Assembly (NCBI RefSeq): GCF_000165505.1
Contig: NC_014632.1
Coordinates: forward strand, 1,178,001-1,242,000
DNA: 64,000 nt
Source of the DNA: Ilyobacter polytropus DSM 2926
GTDB lineage: Bacteria > Fusobacteriota > Fusobacteriia > Fusobacteriales > Fusobacteriaceae
Direction: 5' to 3'
A program made the translations under genes and the position numbers. Positions 34,969 to 45,800 of this stretch are shown here, piece by piece (positions within the stretch are counted from its first letter, which is position 1; each line of letters begins with the position of its first letter). The notes under the pieces are model-generated. The model did no database searches, was not told where the DNA came from, and was given only the letters and a program-made list of their open reading frames with translations.

Positions 34969-36537
34969 ATGCCAAATAGTAACATCAGCGACATTATGAA
35001 AAATTTGCGTCACAAAAAACTAGAGCTTTATTTTTTCGGGGCTCTTGTTGGGCTGTTTACGGGCATGGTTGTAGTATTTTATCGTTTAGCCTTAAATTAT
35101 GCAAGTGAACTCCACGAAATTTCTTTTAACGCCTTGAGTGAAAACCTTTCACCGGGAAACATTTTTATCACCATATTATTACTGATTCTTTTCTCACTGA
35201 TCTTAGGCTATATAAACACCTATGTCCCAATGGCCAAGGGAAGTGGAATACCGCAGGTAAAAGGGGTTCTGGTAAGACAACTAAGCTTTGACTGGTTGAA
35301 GGAACTTATTGCAAAGTTCTTTGGAGGAGTTGTAGCCATAGGAACCGGGATGTCCTTAGGAAGAGAGGGACCATCAGTACATTTAGGGGCAGAGATAGGA
35401 AAAGGTTTTTTCAAAGTTTTCAAAAGAGAGGATCCAGAAAGAAAATATCTTGTATCATGCGGTGCCAGTGCAGGACTTGCTGCGGCATTTAACGCTCCCT
35501 TAGCTGGGGCTATATTTTCAATAGAAGAGCTTCACAAATTTATGTCTCCTCTTCTTATTACATGCGTACTTATATCGTCAGTTGTAAGTGATTTTGTATC
35601 AAAGTATTTTTTTGGTTTAGAACCCTCCTTTACAATAAAGGTAGAAAGTGGTTTTGGACTTCACGACTATCATCTTATTATCATTTTTGCACTGATAGTA
35701 ACAATAATTGGAAAATTATTTGGTGACTGGTTAGTAAAATTTCAGGAGATATTTGCCAAAATTCCTCTGCCACCAATTATTAAACCAATAGTAATAATTT
35801 TTATAGTATTTATGGTCGGAATTTTCTTTAGAGACGTTACAGGAGGGGGGCACCATTTAGCAGAAGAAATTATAAATCACCCTTTTTCCTATAAAACACT
35901 TTTTTTACTTTTAGCACTCAAGTTTTTATTTACTCTTATATGTTACTCTTCAGGAGCTCCTGGCGGTATATTTCTTCCCATACTGGTTATAGGGGCTATA
36001 AGTGGTAAAATATATGGAATGCTCATGGTGGATTATTTCGGTTATCAGGAAAGTTATGTGATTTATTTTATAATTTTAGGAATGGCTTCTTTACTCACAG
36101 CTGTTGTAAAAGCTCCTATTACAGGAACAATACTTATACTTGAAATGACTGGTTCATTCGAACACTTTTTTCCACTGATAACAGTTACAATGGTTACATT
36201 CTTAATAACAGAAATTCTGGAAATGATTCCGATATATGATACTCTCCTTGAACGGATGCTTGAAAATCATGAGATTGAAGAGGGAGATATCCATAATAAA
36301 CTCACCATACGAATACCTGTAGGTCCAGATTCATATTTTGAAAACAAAAAAATATGTGAAGTCACCTGGCCCAACGACTGCCTTATTGTCGGTATTAAAA
36401 GAGGAGAAAAAGAGATTATCCCAAAAGGAAAGCATAGTATTATGAGCGGAGATGTGCTTATAATTCTTACCAACGAATCTACAGCTAAGGTTATAAAATT
36501 AGATCTTTTGAAAAAAGCACAAGAAGTTATATTATAA
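34969..36537 (+). CDS. ClC-family chloride channel/transporter with C-terminal RCK_C domain
   Basis: This inner-membrane protein of about 522 aa has the ClC pore motifs: GSGIPQV, GREGPSVHLGAEIG (GxFxP-equivalent region) and GAPGGIFLP. The usual gating glutamate is in GREGP. The last 75 residues form a TrkA_C/RCK_C-like domain that may regulate transport by ligand binding. The start at 34969 (MPNSNISD) is chosen because AAGGAG lies 10 bases before it and because of the promoter position. Confidence 0.92.
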   Translation: MPNSNISDIMKNLRHKKLELYFFGALVGLFTGMVVVFYRLALNYASELHEISFNALSENLSPGNIFITILLLILFSLILGYINTYVPMAKGSGIPQVKGVLVRQLSFDWLKELIAKFFGGVVAIGTGMSLGREGPSVHLGAEIGKGFFKVFKREDPERKYLVSCGASAGLAAAFNAPLAGAIFSIEELHKFMSPLLITCVLISSVVSDFVSKYFFGLEPSFTIKVESGFGLHDYHLIIIFALIVTIIGKLFGDWLVKFQEIFAKIPLPPIIKPIVIIFIVFMVGIFFRDVTGGGHHLAEEIINHPFSYKTLFLLLALKFLFTLICYSSGAPGGIFLPILVIGAISGKIYGMLMVDYFGYQESYVIYFIILGMASLLTAVVKAPITGTILILEMTGSFEHFFPLITVTMVTFLITEILEMIPIYDTLLERMLENHEIEEGDIHNKLTIRIPVGPDSYFENKKICEVTWPNDCLIVGIKRGEKEIIPKGKHSIMSGDVLIILTNESTAKVIKLDLLKKAQEVIL

Positions 36538-36568
36538 AAACAGGCTGAAAAAATCAGCCTGTTTTTTT
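36536..36568. terminator. Bidirectional terminator between the ClC gene and the YibE/F gene
   Basis: CAGGCTGA / TCAGCCTG with an A5 loop, flanked by A5 on the left and T7 on the right, in a convergent intergenic region. Confidence 0.9.
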
Positions 36569-36580
36569 CTATTCCTATAT

Positions 36581-37666
36581 TTAAATTCTTCTCATTTCAC
36601 CCCTAAAAGAGCTCAGATAAGAGGTAAGAGGAACTGCAACAAGTATTCCGATACTACCAGATAGGGATCTTAAGACTTCTACAGCCATAAATTCAAAATT
36701 TAATATTCTTATAATAGGATACTCTGTTCTTTGCATAACAATGAGCATTACCGTAAATAAGGAGCTGCCTATATAAGCCAATATCAGAGTGTTCACCATA
36801 GTTCCGATTATATCGCTTCCTATATTCATTCCCGACTTAAATATCTCCATTGGATGAAGATCAGGATTTTTTTGTTTTATCTCATCTAGTGCAGAAGAGA
36901 TAGACACTGCCACATCCATAACCGCTCCCATACTTCCCAAAATAACTCCAGCAGAGACCAGCTCTCTGACCTTTATTCCTACTAACATTGGAGCATAATT
37001 TAAAGCATCAATATCACTATAACCGGTAATCCCCATTTTGATGCTGAATATATAGGATAAAATACCTGCAAAGGCCACTCCCCCTATACTCCCTGCCATA
37101 GCCACCTTTCCTTTATGATTAAATCCAGATATAAGGAATATGGTGACAAGAGATGCAAAAAATGCCATTATTACAGATAATAAAATCGGAGAATATCCAT
37201 ATATCACCCCTGGAAGAAAGAACTTAAATATTCCTGCAACTGTAATTCCTAGAGCCAAAATTGCTTTTAGACCTTTGAACCTAGACAAGATAAAAGTAAG
37301 TACTATAAACAGACCACCCAATAAAAGCATGTTGTTACGTTTATCAATATCAGAGATATAATAGACATTTTTCCCGTCATCGGCTATCTCTGTGTAAAGA
37401 ACCACATCCATCCCCTCTTTTAACGGAATATTAAATGCAGATTCACGGTAAATTGGAAAATCCACCTCTATAACCTTCCCAGAATCTATCCCATCCTCTA
37501 TGATAACATTATACACGTCAACCTTTACAACCTCGTCTTCAAACTCCTGAGGCTCATAGGATCGAACCTTTTGGGTAACTCTTCCCTTGATATAGTTATC
37601 TTTCTGATCTGAAAAAGAGATGGCAGAAAGTACAAAGATAAAAAGTAGAACAAAAATCTTTTTCAT
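36581..37666 (-). CDS. YibE/F-family membrane protein
   Basis: This 361-aa protein begins with a signal sequence (KKIFVLLFIFVLSAISFS), followed by an exported beta-rich domain of about 100 residues. The YibE/F-like membrane part (about 125-355) has seven or eight hydrophobic segments. The block SAGVILGSMGAVMDVAVSISSAL near residue 240 is characteristic. The role of YibE/F proteins is not known; transport is presumed from topology. Confidence 0.85.
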   Translation of the reverse strand: MKKIFVLLFIFVLSAISFSDQKDNYIKGRVTQKVRSYEPQEFEDEVVKVDVYNVIIEDGIDSGKVIEVDFPIYRESAFNIPLKEGMDVVLYTEIADDGKNVYYISDIDKRNNMLLLGGLFIVLTFILSRFKGLKAILALGITVAGIFKFFLPGVIYGYSPILLSVIMAFFASLVTIFLISGFNHKGKVAMAGSIGGVAFAGILSYIFSIKMGITGYSDIDALNYAPMLVGIKVRELVSAGVILGSMGAVMDVAVSISSALDEIKQKNPDLHPMEIFKSGMNIGSDIIGTMVNTLILAYIGSSLFTVMLIVMQRTEYPIIRILNFEFMAVEVLRSLSGSIGILVAVPLTSYLSSFRGEMRRI

Positions 37667-37727
37667 ATAACCCCCCCTGTATTTTTTCCCCTAATTTTAA
37701 CACAAACACCTTTTGGTTACAAACAGT

Positions 37728-37750
37728 AAAAAAAGGGGAGTTATCCCCTT
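37728..37750 (-). terminator. Terminator of the transketolase operon
   Basis: AAGGGG / CCCCTT with a 6-base loop and a minus-strand T7 run. The last three codons and the stop of the C-terminal transketolase gene form one arm. Confidence 0.85.
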
Positions 37751-38670
37751 ATAAAAGCTTTTGCTTTTTCAACTATACTCTTACTGTCTAGTTTGTATTC
37801 CTCTAGCAGTTCATCTGCTTTTCCAGACTGCCCGAATCTGTTTTCCACACCTATTATTTTAACCGGGACTGGATACTCTGCGGATAAAACTTCACATACA
37901 GCTCCCCCTAATCCACCTATAACCTGATGCTCCTCAAGGGTCATTATCTTCCCGGTTTCTTTAGCACATTTTATCAGCAGGTCTCTATCTATAGGTTTTA
38001 TACTTGACATGTTGACCACCCTAGCCTCTATACCATCAGATGCCAAAACTTCCGCAGCCTCTAAGGCCTTAGATACCATTAGACCAGTACCTACCAAGGT
38101 GACGTCATTTCCCTCTCGCAGTATTTCACCTTTTCCTATCTCAAAAGTTTTCTCTGGATCTGTTATAACTGGGTATTTTGCCCTGGCAAGCCTCAAATAA
38201 ACAGGGCCATTATAATCAGCTATCTTCTCTACCATCTTCTTGGTTTCCACTGCATCAGCAGGGCAAAGCACCACCATGTTTGGCAAGGCCCTCATAATAG
38301 CTATATCTTCAAGCATCTGGGCACTTCCTCCGTCTTCTCCCACAGTAACTCCTGTATGAGTAGCCACTATCTTTATATTTAGATTATTATAGCATGCTAG
38401 CATCCTTATCATATCAAAGGGTCTGGTGGTAAGAAAAGATGCAAAGGAAGATACATATGGGATAAATCCCTCTAAAGCATACCCTGCCCCTATACCCACG
38501 AGATCCTGTTCAGCTATCCCTACATTTACAAATCTATCTGAAAACTCCTTCTGAAAAAGTATTGCTTTTGTTGAATCCTGAAGGTCTGCAGAAAGTGCGA
38601 CTATTTTATTGTTTTTCTTTCCCAGCTCTAAAAGAGTTTCTCCGAAAGCATCTCTTGTAGCTTTTTCCAT
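37741..38670 (-). CDS. Transketolase, C-terminal subunit
   Basis: This 309-aa protein contains the pyrimidine-binding domain (about 5-170) and the C-terminal transketolase domain (about 180-305). Motifs: FVNVGIAEQDLVGIGAGYAL with the catalytic glutamate, and THTGVTVGEDGGSAQMLEDIAI near 105. With its partner it transfers two-carbon units in the non-oxidative pentose phosphate pathway. The split form is common in Fusobacteria, Clostridia and Archaea. It follows the N-terminal subunit gene after 15 bases. Confidence 0.93.
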   Translation of the reverse strand: MEKATRDAFGETLLELGKKNNKIVALSADLQDSTKAILFQKEFSDRFVNVGIAEQDLVGIGAGYALEGFIPYVSSFASFLTTRPFDMIRMLACYNNLNIKIVATHTGVTVGEDGGSAQMLEDIAIMRALPNMVVLCPADAVETKKMVEKIADYNGPVYLRLARAKYPVITDPEKTFEIGKGEILREGNDVTLVGTGLMVSKALEAAEVLASDGIEARVVNMSSIKPIDRDLLIKCAKETGKIMTLEEHQVIGGLGGAVCEVLSAEYPVPVKIIGVENRFGQSGKADELLEEYKLDSKSIVEKAKAFIRG

Positions 38671-38685
38671 ATATTTATCAACTCC

Positions 38686-39504
38686 TTAATCTTTAGAATT
38701 ATCAAGCTGCAGCAGTGCCTCTAGATACTGGTCTGTATTAGGTGCTTTTCCATGCCAGTTGTTGTCATATTCCATAAAGTCTATTCCTTTTCCCTTGACA
38801 GTATTTGCAATTATCACAGTAGGCCTTCCCTTCTCCACCATGAAATCATCTAGAGCCCTGAATATGTCATCAAAATCATGACCGTCTATCTCAATTACAT
38901 TCCAGTTGAAGCTCTTCCACCTTTCTCCTAGAGGTTCTAGGTTTTTTATTTCATTTACAAAACCGTTTTCCTGAACCTTGTTATAATCGATAATTGCACA
39001 TAAATTTGAAAGTTTATGATGACCTGCACTCATAGCAGCTTCCCATACACTTCCCTCTTGTATCTCTCCGTCACCCATAAGCACAAATACATTATAGCTG
39101 CTTTTTTTTAGATTTGATGCCAGAGCCATTCCAACTCCCACAGAAAGACCCATTCCCAGTGATCCTGTAGAAAGCTCAACTCCCGGTATGTTTCTGTAAG
39201 CATGTCCCTGAAGCATCTTACCAAATTTTCTAAATCCAGATAGTTCTTCCTTTGGAAAAAAACCTGCATCTGACAAAACTGTATAGAGAACAGGAGTGGC
39301 ATGCCCTTTAGACATTATAAATCTATCTCGTTCCTCCCATTTTGGATTTTTAGGATCATATTTCATCCTCTCTTTATAAAGGGCTAAGAGTATTTCCACT
39401 GCAGACAGAGATCCACCTGGATGACCCGATTGTGCCTCATATATAACTTTTAATATATCTTTCCTTATTTCCACTGATTTACGTTGAAGTTCTTTTATAT
39501 CCAT
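38686..39504 (-). CDS. Transketolase, N-terminal (thiamine diphosphate) subunit
   Basis: This protein of about 272 aa carries the diphosphate-binding domain: SGHPGGSLSAVEIL near residues 26-39, KGHATPVLY, and the thiamine diphosphate motif GDGEIQEGSVWEAAM...IIDYNKVQENG near 135-170. I place the start at ATG 39504 (MDIKELQRK) because GGGGAGG is 7 bases upstream; an in-frame codon at 39573 has no ribosome site. Confidence 0.93.
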   Translation of the reverse strand: MDIKELQRKSVEIRKDILKVIYEAQSGHPGGSLSAVEILLALYKERMKYDPKNPKWEERDRFIMSKGHATPVLYTVLSDAGFFPKEELSGFRKFGKMLQGHAYRNIPGVELSTGSLGMGLSVGVGMALASNLKKSSYNVFVLMGDGEIQEGSVWEAAMSAGHHKLSNLCAIIDYNKVQENGFVNEIKNLEPLGERWKSFNWNVIEIDGHDFDDIFRALDDFMVEKGRPTVIIANTVKGKGIDFMEYDNNWHGKAPNTDQYLEALLQLDNSKD

Positions 39505-39573
39505 TAAAACACCTCCCCTATAGATATTCAAAGGAGGCAAAGGTTTCCTTCTTTCATTTTTTATATCCTTCAA

Positions 39574-39597
39574 TAAAAAAACCTGCCTTTCGGCAGG
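39574..39597 (-). terminator. Terminator of recQ
   Basis: On the minus strand, CCTGCC-GAAA-GGCAGG followed by TTTTTTT, 16 bases after the recQ stop. Confidence 0.9.
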
Positions 39598-39612
39598 AAT
39601 ATAACTTATATT

Positions 39613-41535
39613 TTAAAACTTTGTGAAAAGATTTTTTATAAGGGATTCCTTAAACTGATCATGGGAAATTTTAAGGCCCAACTCTTTTCTAAGGTTCTCT
39701 ATTTTTTCAAAACTCAAGTATTTTTCATCAATTGTACTTTCAAGCCTTATCTCCTCTAAGTCCTCCTCAGAAAATTCATTTATAGCATTTAAAAATATCT
39801 CACCGTAATTTTTAAACTTTTGATTCCCAACACCTCTGACCTTTAACATCTCCCATCTATTTTTAGGTTTTTTCTCTCCCATCTCAATAAGAGTAGCATC
39901 TGAAAACACAATATAAGGGGCGATATCCTCCTTCTGGGCTATTTTTTTTCTCAGATCATTAAGTTTTTCAAATAAAGGATCTTCATAATAATCAAAACTG
40001 ATAACTTCATTTTTCTTTCTTAAGATTCCGTCTTCTCCCTTTAGCACAGAAAAAGATTTTTCATTTAATCGAAGCACTGGATAACTTCCAGCACTCTGAT
40101 CTAAATACCCTTCAGAAGTAAGATAATTTATAAACTCTTCTAGTTCATCTTTTTTATAGTGTCTCAGAAGTCCGAAGGTAGATAGCTTGTCTAAATCCTT
40201 CCTCTCAATCTTTTTATCCTTCTCACCCATCAAAATTTTTGTAATGGTAAAGCCCCCTAGGCTTCCCTTTACCCTTCCTATACAGGACAGTATCTTCTGG
40301 GCATCTACAGTTAGATCCACAACATCTGTTGCCACATGGCAGTTTTGACAACTCCCACAATAATTTTTTATCCTTTTATCACCAAAATATTTCAATATAT
40401 ATTCTCTCAGACAGGTATTTATCGATGCGTAGTTTACCATGGCGTCGAGTTTTTTCATCCTCTCTTTTTTCATCTTAGTTTCTAGTTCTTCATTCATATC
40501 TATAAAATACTCTTGAGTTCCCACATCTTCCTCATTATACAGAAGAATACACTCTCCTGGAGCTCCGTCACGTCCTGCACGCCCTGCCTCTTGATAATAA
40601 CTCTCAAGATCTCTTGGAATATTTCTGTGAATGACAAACCTTACATTGGACTTATCTATTCCCATACCAAAGGCATTGGTAGCTATCATTACCCTTATTT
40701 CATCTTTCAGAAACTTTTCCTGAAAATCCTTTCTTTCGCTTTCTGACAAACCTGCATGATATTTCCCTACACTAAATGATTTTATTCTGAGATAGCTGTA
40801 TAGATGGTCTACCTCTTTTCTTGTAGAAGCGTATATTATTCCGGGTTTTCTTCTGTTTCTTTCCAGGTAATCTATTATATATTTTTCAGGATCTTCACCC
40901 TTTTCCACATAAAATGAGAGATTTCCCCTGTCAAAACCGTCTACATAAGCTAGGGGATTTTTTAAATTTAACTTGTCTACTATATCTTCTCTGACTTTTG
41001 GGGTTGCAGTGGCTGTAAAAGCTGCTACCTGAATATTTCTCTCTAGAGCCTCTATAAATTTGGGTATCTCAAGATAACTTTTTCTAAAGTCGTGTCCCCA
41101 TTGGGAGATACAATGGGCTTCATCTACGGCTATAAAAGATATATCGACACTCTTCATAAGATTAATAAACTTTGGACTTAATAGCCTTTCGGGAGCTAAA
41201 TAAAGAATCTTTGTCCTTCCGACCCTTATATTCCTCATAGTCTTTATAAATTCCTCTTTCGAAAGAGAAGAGTTTACAAATGCTGCTGATATCCCAAGGT
41301 TATTAAGGGTATCTACCTGATCTTTCATTAACGATATAAGCGGAGATACCACTAAAGTTATGCCTTTAAACATAAGTCCAGGTATCTGATAACATATAGA
41401 CTTTCCTCCTCCAGTTGGCATTACAGCAAGAATATCCCTTTTCATAAGAACACCCTTTACAACCTTCTCCTGACCGTATCTAAAGGAGTCGTATCCATAT
41501 GTATTTTTTAAAATTCTCCTCGCTTTTCCCAGCAT
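39613..41535 (-). CDS. recQ: ATP-dependent DNA helicase RecQ
   Basis: This 640-aa protein is a normal-length RecQ. Helicase core: MPTGGGKSICYQIP (Walker A), AVDEAHCISQWGHDFR (motif II), FTATATPKVR, and QEAGRAGRDGAPGECILLY (motif VI). The zinc-binding region has CLREYILKYFGD and CGSCQNC near residues 365-395. RQC is followed by an HRDC domain (about 525-600). It acts in recombination and fork repair. Confidence 0.95.
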   Translation of the reverse strand: MLGKARRILKNTYGYDSFRYGQEKVVKGVLMKRDILAVMPTGGGKSICYQIPGLMFKGITLVVSPLISLMKDQVDTLNNLGISAAFVNSSLSKEEFIKTMRNIRVGRTKILYLAPERLLSPKFINLMKSVDISFIAVDEAHCISQWGHDFRKSYLEIPKFIEALERNIQVAAFTATATPKVREDIVDKLNLKNPLAYVDGFDRGNLSFYVEKGEDPEKYIIDYLERNRRKPGIIYASTRKEVDHLYSYLRIKSFSVGKYHAGLSESERKDFQEKFLKDEIRVMIATNAFGMGIDKSNVRFVIHRNIPRDLESYYQEAGRAGRDGAPGECILLYNEEDVGTQEYFIDMNEELETKMKKERMKKLDAMVNYASINTCLREYILKYFGDKRIKNYCGSCQNCHVATDVVDLTVDAQKILSCIGRVKGSLGGFTITKILMGEKDKKIERKDLDKLSTFGLLRHYKKDELEEFINYLTSEGYLDQSAGSYPVLRLNEKSFSVLKGEDGILRKKNEVISFDYYEDPLFEKLNDLRKKIAQKEDIAPYIVFSDATLIEMGEKKPKNRWEMLKVRGVGNQKFKNYGEIFLNAINEFSEEDLEEIRLESTIDEKYLSFEKIENLRKELGLKISHDQFKESLIKNLFTKF

Positions 41536-41861
41536 TTTATACCTCTTTTTTTTTCTTTATACTAAAATTATAACAAATATGCTGATAATTTAACAATTAA
41601 AAATTATATCAGAGTCCTATAAATGATTTTATAGTTTTCTGATTTTGGCATAAACAGTTAAAATCATCCTAAGTCGCACTTATAATATAATATTTTATAT
41701 TTTGAAGATATATACATTTTTCAATTACAAACCAAACGAATAAATAAAAAATAGATAAAAAACTGAATTTATTTTAGTTTTATTTTTTTTACAAAAATAG
41801 TATACTTTATCTTTAGAGAAATTTTAAATAAACCGATTAAAGGACAGGGTGCACTTATAAA
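41536..41861. other. AT-rich divergent intergenic region between recQ and the radical SAM gene
   Basis: Over 80% A+T. I see one possible promoter for the plus-strand gene, TATACT at about 41801 with only a weak TTTTAT 17 bases upstream. GCACTTATAATATAATATTT near 41685 may be the recQ side or chance. No RNA-like structure or small gene is visible. Confidence 0.45.
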
Positions 41862-42725
41862 ATGAAAAAATTTAAAAAAATATATGTAGAAATAACAAAT
41901 ATATGTAATTTAAGCTGTCATTTCTGCCCTAAGAGTAAAAGAAAACTCGAATACATGAAACTTGATTCTTTTGGGAAAATTCTTCGTGAGATAAAACCTT
42001 TTACAGATTATATCTATCTTCATGTAAAGGGAGAACCTCTCTTACACCCTCAGTTAGAGGAGTTTCTAGACCTAGCTTATGTCTATGGATTCAAGGTTAA
42101 TATCACGACTAACGGGTCATTTATAAAGGGTACAGGGGATAAATTATTAACAAAACCAGCACTTCGTCAGATAAATTTTTCTCTACACAGTTTTGGTGAG
42201 AATCCAGAAAATATTCATAAAAATAATTATCTCCGAGACATTTTATTTTTTTCCAAAAAAACTCTGGAAAAAACTGATATCATAATATCTCTAAGACTAT
42301 GGAACTTCAATAAAAAGATTAAGGATGAAACTCAAAAGGGAAATAATGAAATCCTTCAAATATTAGAAAAAGAATTCAAACTAGACTATAAGATCTCTGA
42401 TATCCTAAATCCTGGAAGAGGTGTTAAAATTTCTGATAAACTCTACCTGAATTCAGACTACCAATTCAAGTGGCCAGATAAAGATGATATCTATGAAGAT
42501 GCAACAGGCTTCTGTTATGGTATGAGAACACATACCGCTATATTAGTTGACGGTACTGTTGTTCCCTGCTGTCTTGATGGTGAAGGAAGTATAAATCTCG
42601 GGAATATATTTAATGATAGTTTTAACAATATAATTAACAGCAACAGATCCAAGGCTATTTACAGTGGTTTTTCAGAAAAAACAGCTGTAGAGAAACTCTG
42701 TAAAAAATGTCAGTTCAAAATCTGA
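41862..42725 (+). CDS. Radical SAM protein with SPASM-like C-terminus
   Basis: This 287-aa protein has the radical SAM cluster motif CNLSCHFC (CxxxCxxC, residues about 15-22), GEPLLHPQLEEFLDLA near 57, TTNGSFI near 80, and a C-terminal set of cysteines (CYGM, PCCLDG, LCKKCQF) as in SPASM proteins. These carry extra iron-sulfur clusters and often modify peptides or oxidise carbohydrates or alcohols. No precursor peptide gene or other partner is nearby, so the substrate is unknown. It is monocistronic and has a rather weak ribosome site (AGGACAGGGTG). Confidence 0.85.
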   Translation: MKKFKKIYVEITNICNLSCHFCPKSKRKLEYMKLDSFGKILREIKPFTDYIYLHVKGEPLLHPQLEEFLDLAYVYGFKVNITTNGSFIKGTGDKLLTKPALRQINFSLHSFGENPENIHKNNYLRDILFFSKKTLEKTDIIISLRLWNFNKKIKDETQKGNNEILQILEKEFKLDYKISDILNPGRGVKISDKLYLNSDYQFKWPDKDDIYEDATGFCYGMRTHTAILVDGTVVPCCLDGEGSINLGNIFNDSFNNIINSNRSKAIYSGFSEKTAVEKLCKKCQFKI

Positions 42726-42751
42726 TCTTCATAGAAAATTAAGATAGAAAA

Positions 42752-42784
42752 ATCAGGCAGTGTATCAAAGATACACTGCCTGAT
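42752..42784 (-). terminator. Terminator of the RND efflux operon
   Basis: A perfect 15-bp stem, ATCAGGCAGTGTATC and its complement, with an AAA loop; on the minus strand it is followed by TTTTT. It may also stop the radical SAM transcript, but the plus-strand tail lacks T. Confidence 0.88.
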
Positions 42785-42802
42785 ATGTTATGTTATAAAC
42801 TT

Positions 42803-45800
42803 CTATACAATATCTTCCTCAGATTTTTTAACCTTTTCAGATTTTTTAAATCTATTTTTTAGTTTTTCACTAGCTCCCATAATTATTATATAAAATACCG
42901 GAACAAAGAATATTAGTAGTAGTGTTGCAGAAAGCATCCCTCCTGCAGTGGCAGTACCTAGCGACCGACGACTTTCCGCTCCTGCTCCTGTTGCATAGGT
43001 CAGAGGTAAAACTCCCAATATAAATGTAAATGCTGTCATCAGTATAGGTCTGAACCTCAAACGGGAAGCTTCAAGGGCTGACTCAACGATAGACATTCCA
43101 GAATTGCTTTCCTCTTTTGCAAACTCAGATATCAAAATGGCAGTCTTACATGTCATGGCTATGAGAAGCACGATACCCAACTGGGTATATACATTGACAT
43201 CCATCTGTCTTACTGACAAGGCAACAACTGTCCCTAAAACAGCTAAGGGAACAGTTAAAACAATGGTGAGAGGAAGAGTCCAGCTCTCATACTGAGCACA
43301 TAGTACAAGATAGACAAACAGCACTGCCAAACCAAAAATAAACACTATATTTCCTTCGGCGGCCTTTTCCTGATATGACATCCCTGTCCATTCAAATCCC
43401 ATGGAAGAAGGCAGATTTTCCTTAGCAAGTTCTTCCATAATCTGCATCGCTTCTCCTGAACTTGTGAAACCGGCACCTTGTCCGCTTATACTTGCTGAAG
43501 GATACATATTATACCTCGTGATAATCTGAGGACCTACAGCCTCTTCTACAGAAAGAACTGTTCCCATGGGTACCATCTCGCCTTTCTCATTACGCACTTC
43601 TAGTTTTTTTATATCTTCAGCTGTTGCTCTGTAGTCAGCACTGGCTTGGGCTCTAACTTGGTAATTACGCCCAAACTGGTTAAAGTCATTGACATATGTA
43701 GAACCCAAATTCCCCTGTAGAGTATTAAATATATTAGACAGAGGTATTTTCAAAGTTTTAGCCTGTGTTCTGTCTAAAACGGTTAATAGTTGTGGTACGT
43801 TAGCTCTGTAAGTACTATAAACCCTTGTGAGTTTAGATTGTGAATTTGCATTCATAACTATATTCTGAACTGCTTTTTCCAAGTTTGCAGATCCGGCACT
43901 GGATCTGTCTTGTACTTGCATCTGGAAACCTCCGGCATTTCCCAGGCCTCTTATTGGTGGAGGTGTAAATACCAGAATTCTGGCTTCTTGAATATCACTT
44001 ATACTTTTAGATACTTCACCCATAATTTTATCCATGCTGAGTCCAGCCTTTTTACGCTCTTCCCAAGGTTTAAAAACTAACCAGAAAGCAGCATTGTTTG
44101 AAGCTGCTGCTCCGTCCATAATAGAATATCCTGAAATGGCTATTCTGTTTTCAAGACCTTCTACCTTTTCTAGACGTTTGGTAATTATATCTACAACAGC
44201 CTTGGTTCTAGTAAGAGACGCAGCATCTGGAAGCTGTACATTTATCATGGCGTATCCTAAATCCTCTTTTGGGACGAATCCCTTTGGAAGAGAGTCATAT
44301 CTCCAAAATACTCCCAATGTTAGAATTATAAAAGCTAGTATCATAATTGCTCCACGTCTTACGACAGAGGTTAGAATTCTTGCATAACCCTTCTGAGTTT
44401 TGGAAAAGGCTGAATTAAATGCTCTTGTGAATATATTATGTTTTCTGTTAGGATTCTTTGGTCTTAAAAATATTGCACACAAGGCCGGACTCAAAGTAAG
44501 CGCATTTATAGAACTAAATATTGTTGCAGTGGCTATAGTAAGTGCAAACTGTCTGTAAAGTTGTCCTGTTATTCCCCCTAGAAATGCTGTGGGAATAAAA
44601 ACTGACAGTAAAACAAGAGTTGTAGCAATTACCGGACCGGTTATTTCTTCCATGGCTTTTATAGCAGCATCACGAGGTTCAAGATTATTCTCATCTATAT
44701 TCCTTACAGCGTTCTCTACAACTATTATCGCATCGTCTACTACTATACCTATCGCCAAAACCAATCCGAAGAGTGATAATGTATTTATACTTACCCCTAA
44801 GGCAGCCATTACTGCAAATGTACCTATAAGTGATACAGGAATAGCAATTGTTGGTATCAGAGTAGCCCTCCAGTCTTCAAGAAATAAAAGAATAGTCAGA
44901 AAAACTAAGATTACTGATATAAAAAGTGTTTCAATTACTTCATTTATTGAAGACTTTACAAATGTCGTTGTATCAAATGGGATATTAGCTTTCATTCCCT
45001 GAGGGAACTTTTGACTTAATTCATCAAGTTTTGCTTTTACACCTTCTGCTACCTTTAAGGCATTGGCTTCTGGCTGCAGAAATACTGCTATGGCTGCTGA
45101 AGGTTGGCCATTGAGTTGGTTAGATATATTGTAACTCTGTGATCCAAGTTCAACTCTTGCTATATCTCTGACTCTTATCATTCCTCCGTCAGGTGTTGTT
45201 TTAACTATAATATTCTCAAATTCTTCTGTACTGTTTAATTTACCTCTCATATTTACAGTAAACTGAAAATCCTGATCCACAGGTGACGGTTCCTGACCGA
45301 TCTGACCTGCTGCTACCTGGGTATTTTGTTCTCTGACAGCATTTACAACATCAGTACTAGTAAGTCCTCTCGCTTTCAGCTTGTCAGGATATAGCCATAT
45401 TCTCATACTGTAGTCCCCGGCACCAAAGACAGTTATACCACCTACACCTTTTATTCTAGACAGCTCATCTTTTATATTAAGAGTAGCATAGTTACTCAGA
45501 AAAAGATCGTCATGCATAGAATTTTCTGATGTGAGGCTGGCAAAAAGTAGTATATTTGAAGATCTTTTTTCTGTAGTTACTCCCTGACGCTGAACCTCTT
45601 CAGGTAAGGAAGACAAGGCTTGAGATACTCGATTTTGAACTAGGTTTTGGGCCACGTCCATATCTGTCCCAACCTCAAAGGTAACACTCAGTGAATACTG
45701 TCCACTGTTAGAACTGTTACTAGACATATAAATCATGTTTTCAACTCCGTTGACCTCTCCCTCTATAGGCTGAGCCACGGTACGTGATATAGTCTCTGCA

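Noticed and set aside
42752-42784. Regulatory operator palindrome between the radical SAM gene and the RND operon
   Set aside because: The 15-bp stem with a 3-base loop and minus-strand T-run is better explained as the transcription terminator of the convergent efflux operon.
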